A model generated the notes under the pieces. It was not told the DNA's origin. It was given only the letters and a program-made list of their open reading frames with translations, and ran no database searches. The translations under genes and the position numbers were made by a program. Of a stretch of DNA of 64,000 nucleotides, positions 63,086-64,000 are shown one piece after another (position 1 is the stretch's first letter; every line of letters starts with the position of its first letter). Source of the stretch: Micromussa lordhowensis (Eukaryota; Cnidaria; Anthozoa; Scleractinia; Lobophylliidae); contig OZ026596.1 in NCBI GenBank assembly GCA_964020085.1, forward strand, positions 45,925,311-45,989,310, written 5' to 3'.

Positions 63086-63356
63086 GGTGAGATGGCGTGA
63101 CCGAGTGGTTTAGGGCGCTGGATTTGAAATCTGGAGGTTCGTGGTTCAAATCCTTCATCCTACCACTATCTGGATTTGTTCTCGGTAGTTGAACTCCTCG
63201 ACCGCGTTGTGTAAATGGCCAACTGGTCAACCTCCCACCAGTTGGGATTCTTAGCAGTCTATGTTCTATTTGAAATATTTGGTTATTTATTTACAGTGTC
63301 CCCAATTAGCACAACAGTGCTAAATACATACGACACTTAAATATAGTTATCATTAC

Positions 63357-63392
<36 letters not shown>
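63086..63392 (+). mobile_element. tRNA-Ser-like SINE with (ATT)n tail
   Basis: Head GATGGCGTGACCGAGTGG...TGGATTTGAAATC (anticodon TGA place) and box B GTGGTTCAAATCC; tail CAGTGTCCCCAATTAGC and ATT repeats. The long variable arm of a true tRNA-Ser is absent. Confidence 0.8.
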
Positions 63393-63394
<2 letters not shown>

Positions 63395-63554
63395 ATACTT
63401 GACAAAACCAAGGATGCAGTCGCAAATTTCAGCTCTTTTTCCATGGTTTGACAGGTAATACGAGCGGACATTTTACCGGCTCCTGTTGCTGCTCTCATGT
63501 GCTACCGTAAACTTCAGAAAGTAACGATCCTTGTTACCTTCAGAATTAGCTGTC

Positions 63555-63930
63555 TTTGGGGCTCGTTACTCTCGAGGGGTCGTTACTTTCGGGGGATCGT
63601 TACTTTCGAGGGGTCCTTACTTTCGGGGGGTTGTTACTTTCGGGGGGTCATTACTTTCGGGGGGTTGTTACTTTCGGGGGGTCATTACTTTCGAGGGGTC
63701 GTTACTTTCGGGGGTTATTTCTTTCTGGGGGGGTCGTTACTTTCGGGGGCGTCTTTTCTTTCTGGGGGGGGTCGTTACTTTCGAGGGGTCATTACTTTCG
63801 CGGGGTTGTTACTTTTGACGGGTCGTTTCTTTCTGGGGGGGGCGTTACTTTCGAGGGGTTGTTACTTTGTGGGGGAGGCTCGTTACTTTCGAGGGGTCGT
63901 TACTTTCGTGGGATCGTTACTTTCGGGGAG
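63555..63930. repeat. G-rich ~19-bp minisatellite
   Basis: About 20 copies of a unit GTTACTTTCGGGGGGTC with variable G-run length (3-8). The plus-strand frames read G-S-L-L-S-R-G-x-Y-F-R and are artefacts of the repeat. Confidence 0.9.
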
Positions 63931-64000
63931 TAAAAAACGTCATATGAATTTGGTACAACGGAGCTCTCTTTTACGAAATAAAGGAGTAAAATTTCATATG

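Noticed and set aside
63094..63165. tRNA-Ser(UGA) gene
   Set aside because: No long variable arm, and it continues into a SINE body with an ATT tail.
63531..63933. Two overlapping plus-strand Gly/Arg/Tyr-rich ORFs
   Set aside because: Pure translation of the 19-bp G-rich minisatellite.

Overview
The window is metazoan nuclear DNA, most likely from an anthozoan cnidarian (coral or anemone). The reasons are intron-containing animal genes (a receptor tyrosine kinase and TSP1/cysteine-rich exons), many tRNA-derived repeats of a kind common in corals, several non-LTR families (Tx1-like L1, CR1/L2-like, Penelope-like), two Ty3/gypsy elements and one complete Polinton/Maverick. The species assignment is inference.

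Layout. 1-1885 is a 30-bp minisatellite broken by a MITE. 1.9-6.8 kb holds two diverged copies of a segment carrying a tRNA-Lys(CUU) gene. 6830-31501 is one nested insertion: a Ty3/gypsy element with an intact 1357-codon ORF and identical LTRs, whose 3' LTR is split by a 20.1-kb Polinton at 11365-31463. Both insertions have clean target duplications (GATAT for gypsy, AATTCA for the Polinton). 31.5-41 kb carries more tRNA-Lys copies, a CXC-type cysteine-rich exon, a Tx1-like LINE with a 13-bp target duplication, and four symmetric phase-1 exons of a minus-strand modular protein (two TSP1, two cysteine-rich). 41436-46795 is a second, decayed gypsy element 25 bp upstream of a tRNA-Lys relic, itself hit by a TTAA-flanked MITE. 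46.9-51.3 kb is repeats and LINE debris. 51.3-63 kb is the minus-strand 3' part of a receptor tyrosine kinase gene (11 exons, phases all consistent), with LINEs, SINEs, a Penelope-like fragment and foldback elements in its introns.

The most interesting unit is the Polinton. Left arm, read on the minus strand: packaging ATPase, a 77-aa coiled-coil protein, a 1112-aa fibre with phage-like repeats, a 249-aa short fibre sharing the same N-terminal head, an 86-aa protein and a 160-aa two-helix membrane protein. Right arm, on the plus strand: PPxY protein, penton-like single jelly-roll protein, basic core-like protein, major capsid candidate, a 240-aa protein, a pVI-like amphipathic protein, adenain-like protease (broken), two zinc-ribbon (DUF5679-like) proteins, one of them fused to a parvovirus-type phospholipase A2, chromodomain integrase, a small zinc finger, protein-primed PolB (one frameshift), an acidic 52-aa protein and a poxvirus VLTF3-like late transcription factor.

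Nearly every Polinton gene starts within a few bases of a TATATA-type motif that abuts the ATG. The protease and integrase are the exceptions: both follow long A-runs and may be made by slippage from the gene before. A VLTF3-like factor, start-proximal promoters, a two-fibre capsid and an entry-type PLA2 together suggest a virus-like element with its own late gene expression. This system-level reading is inference; the individual genes rest on visible motifs.
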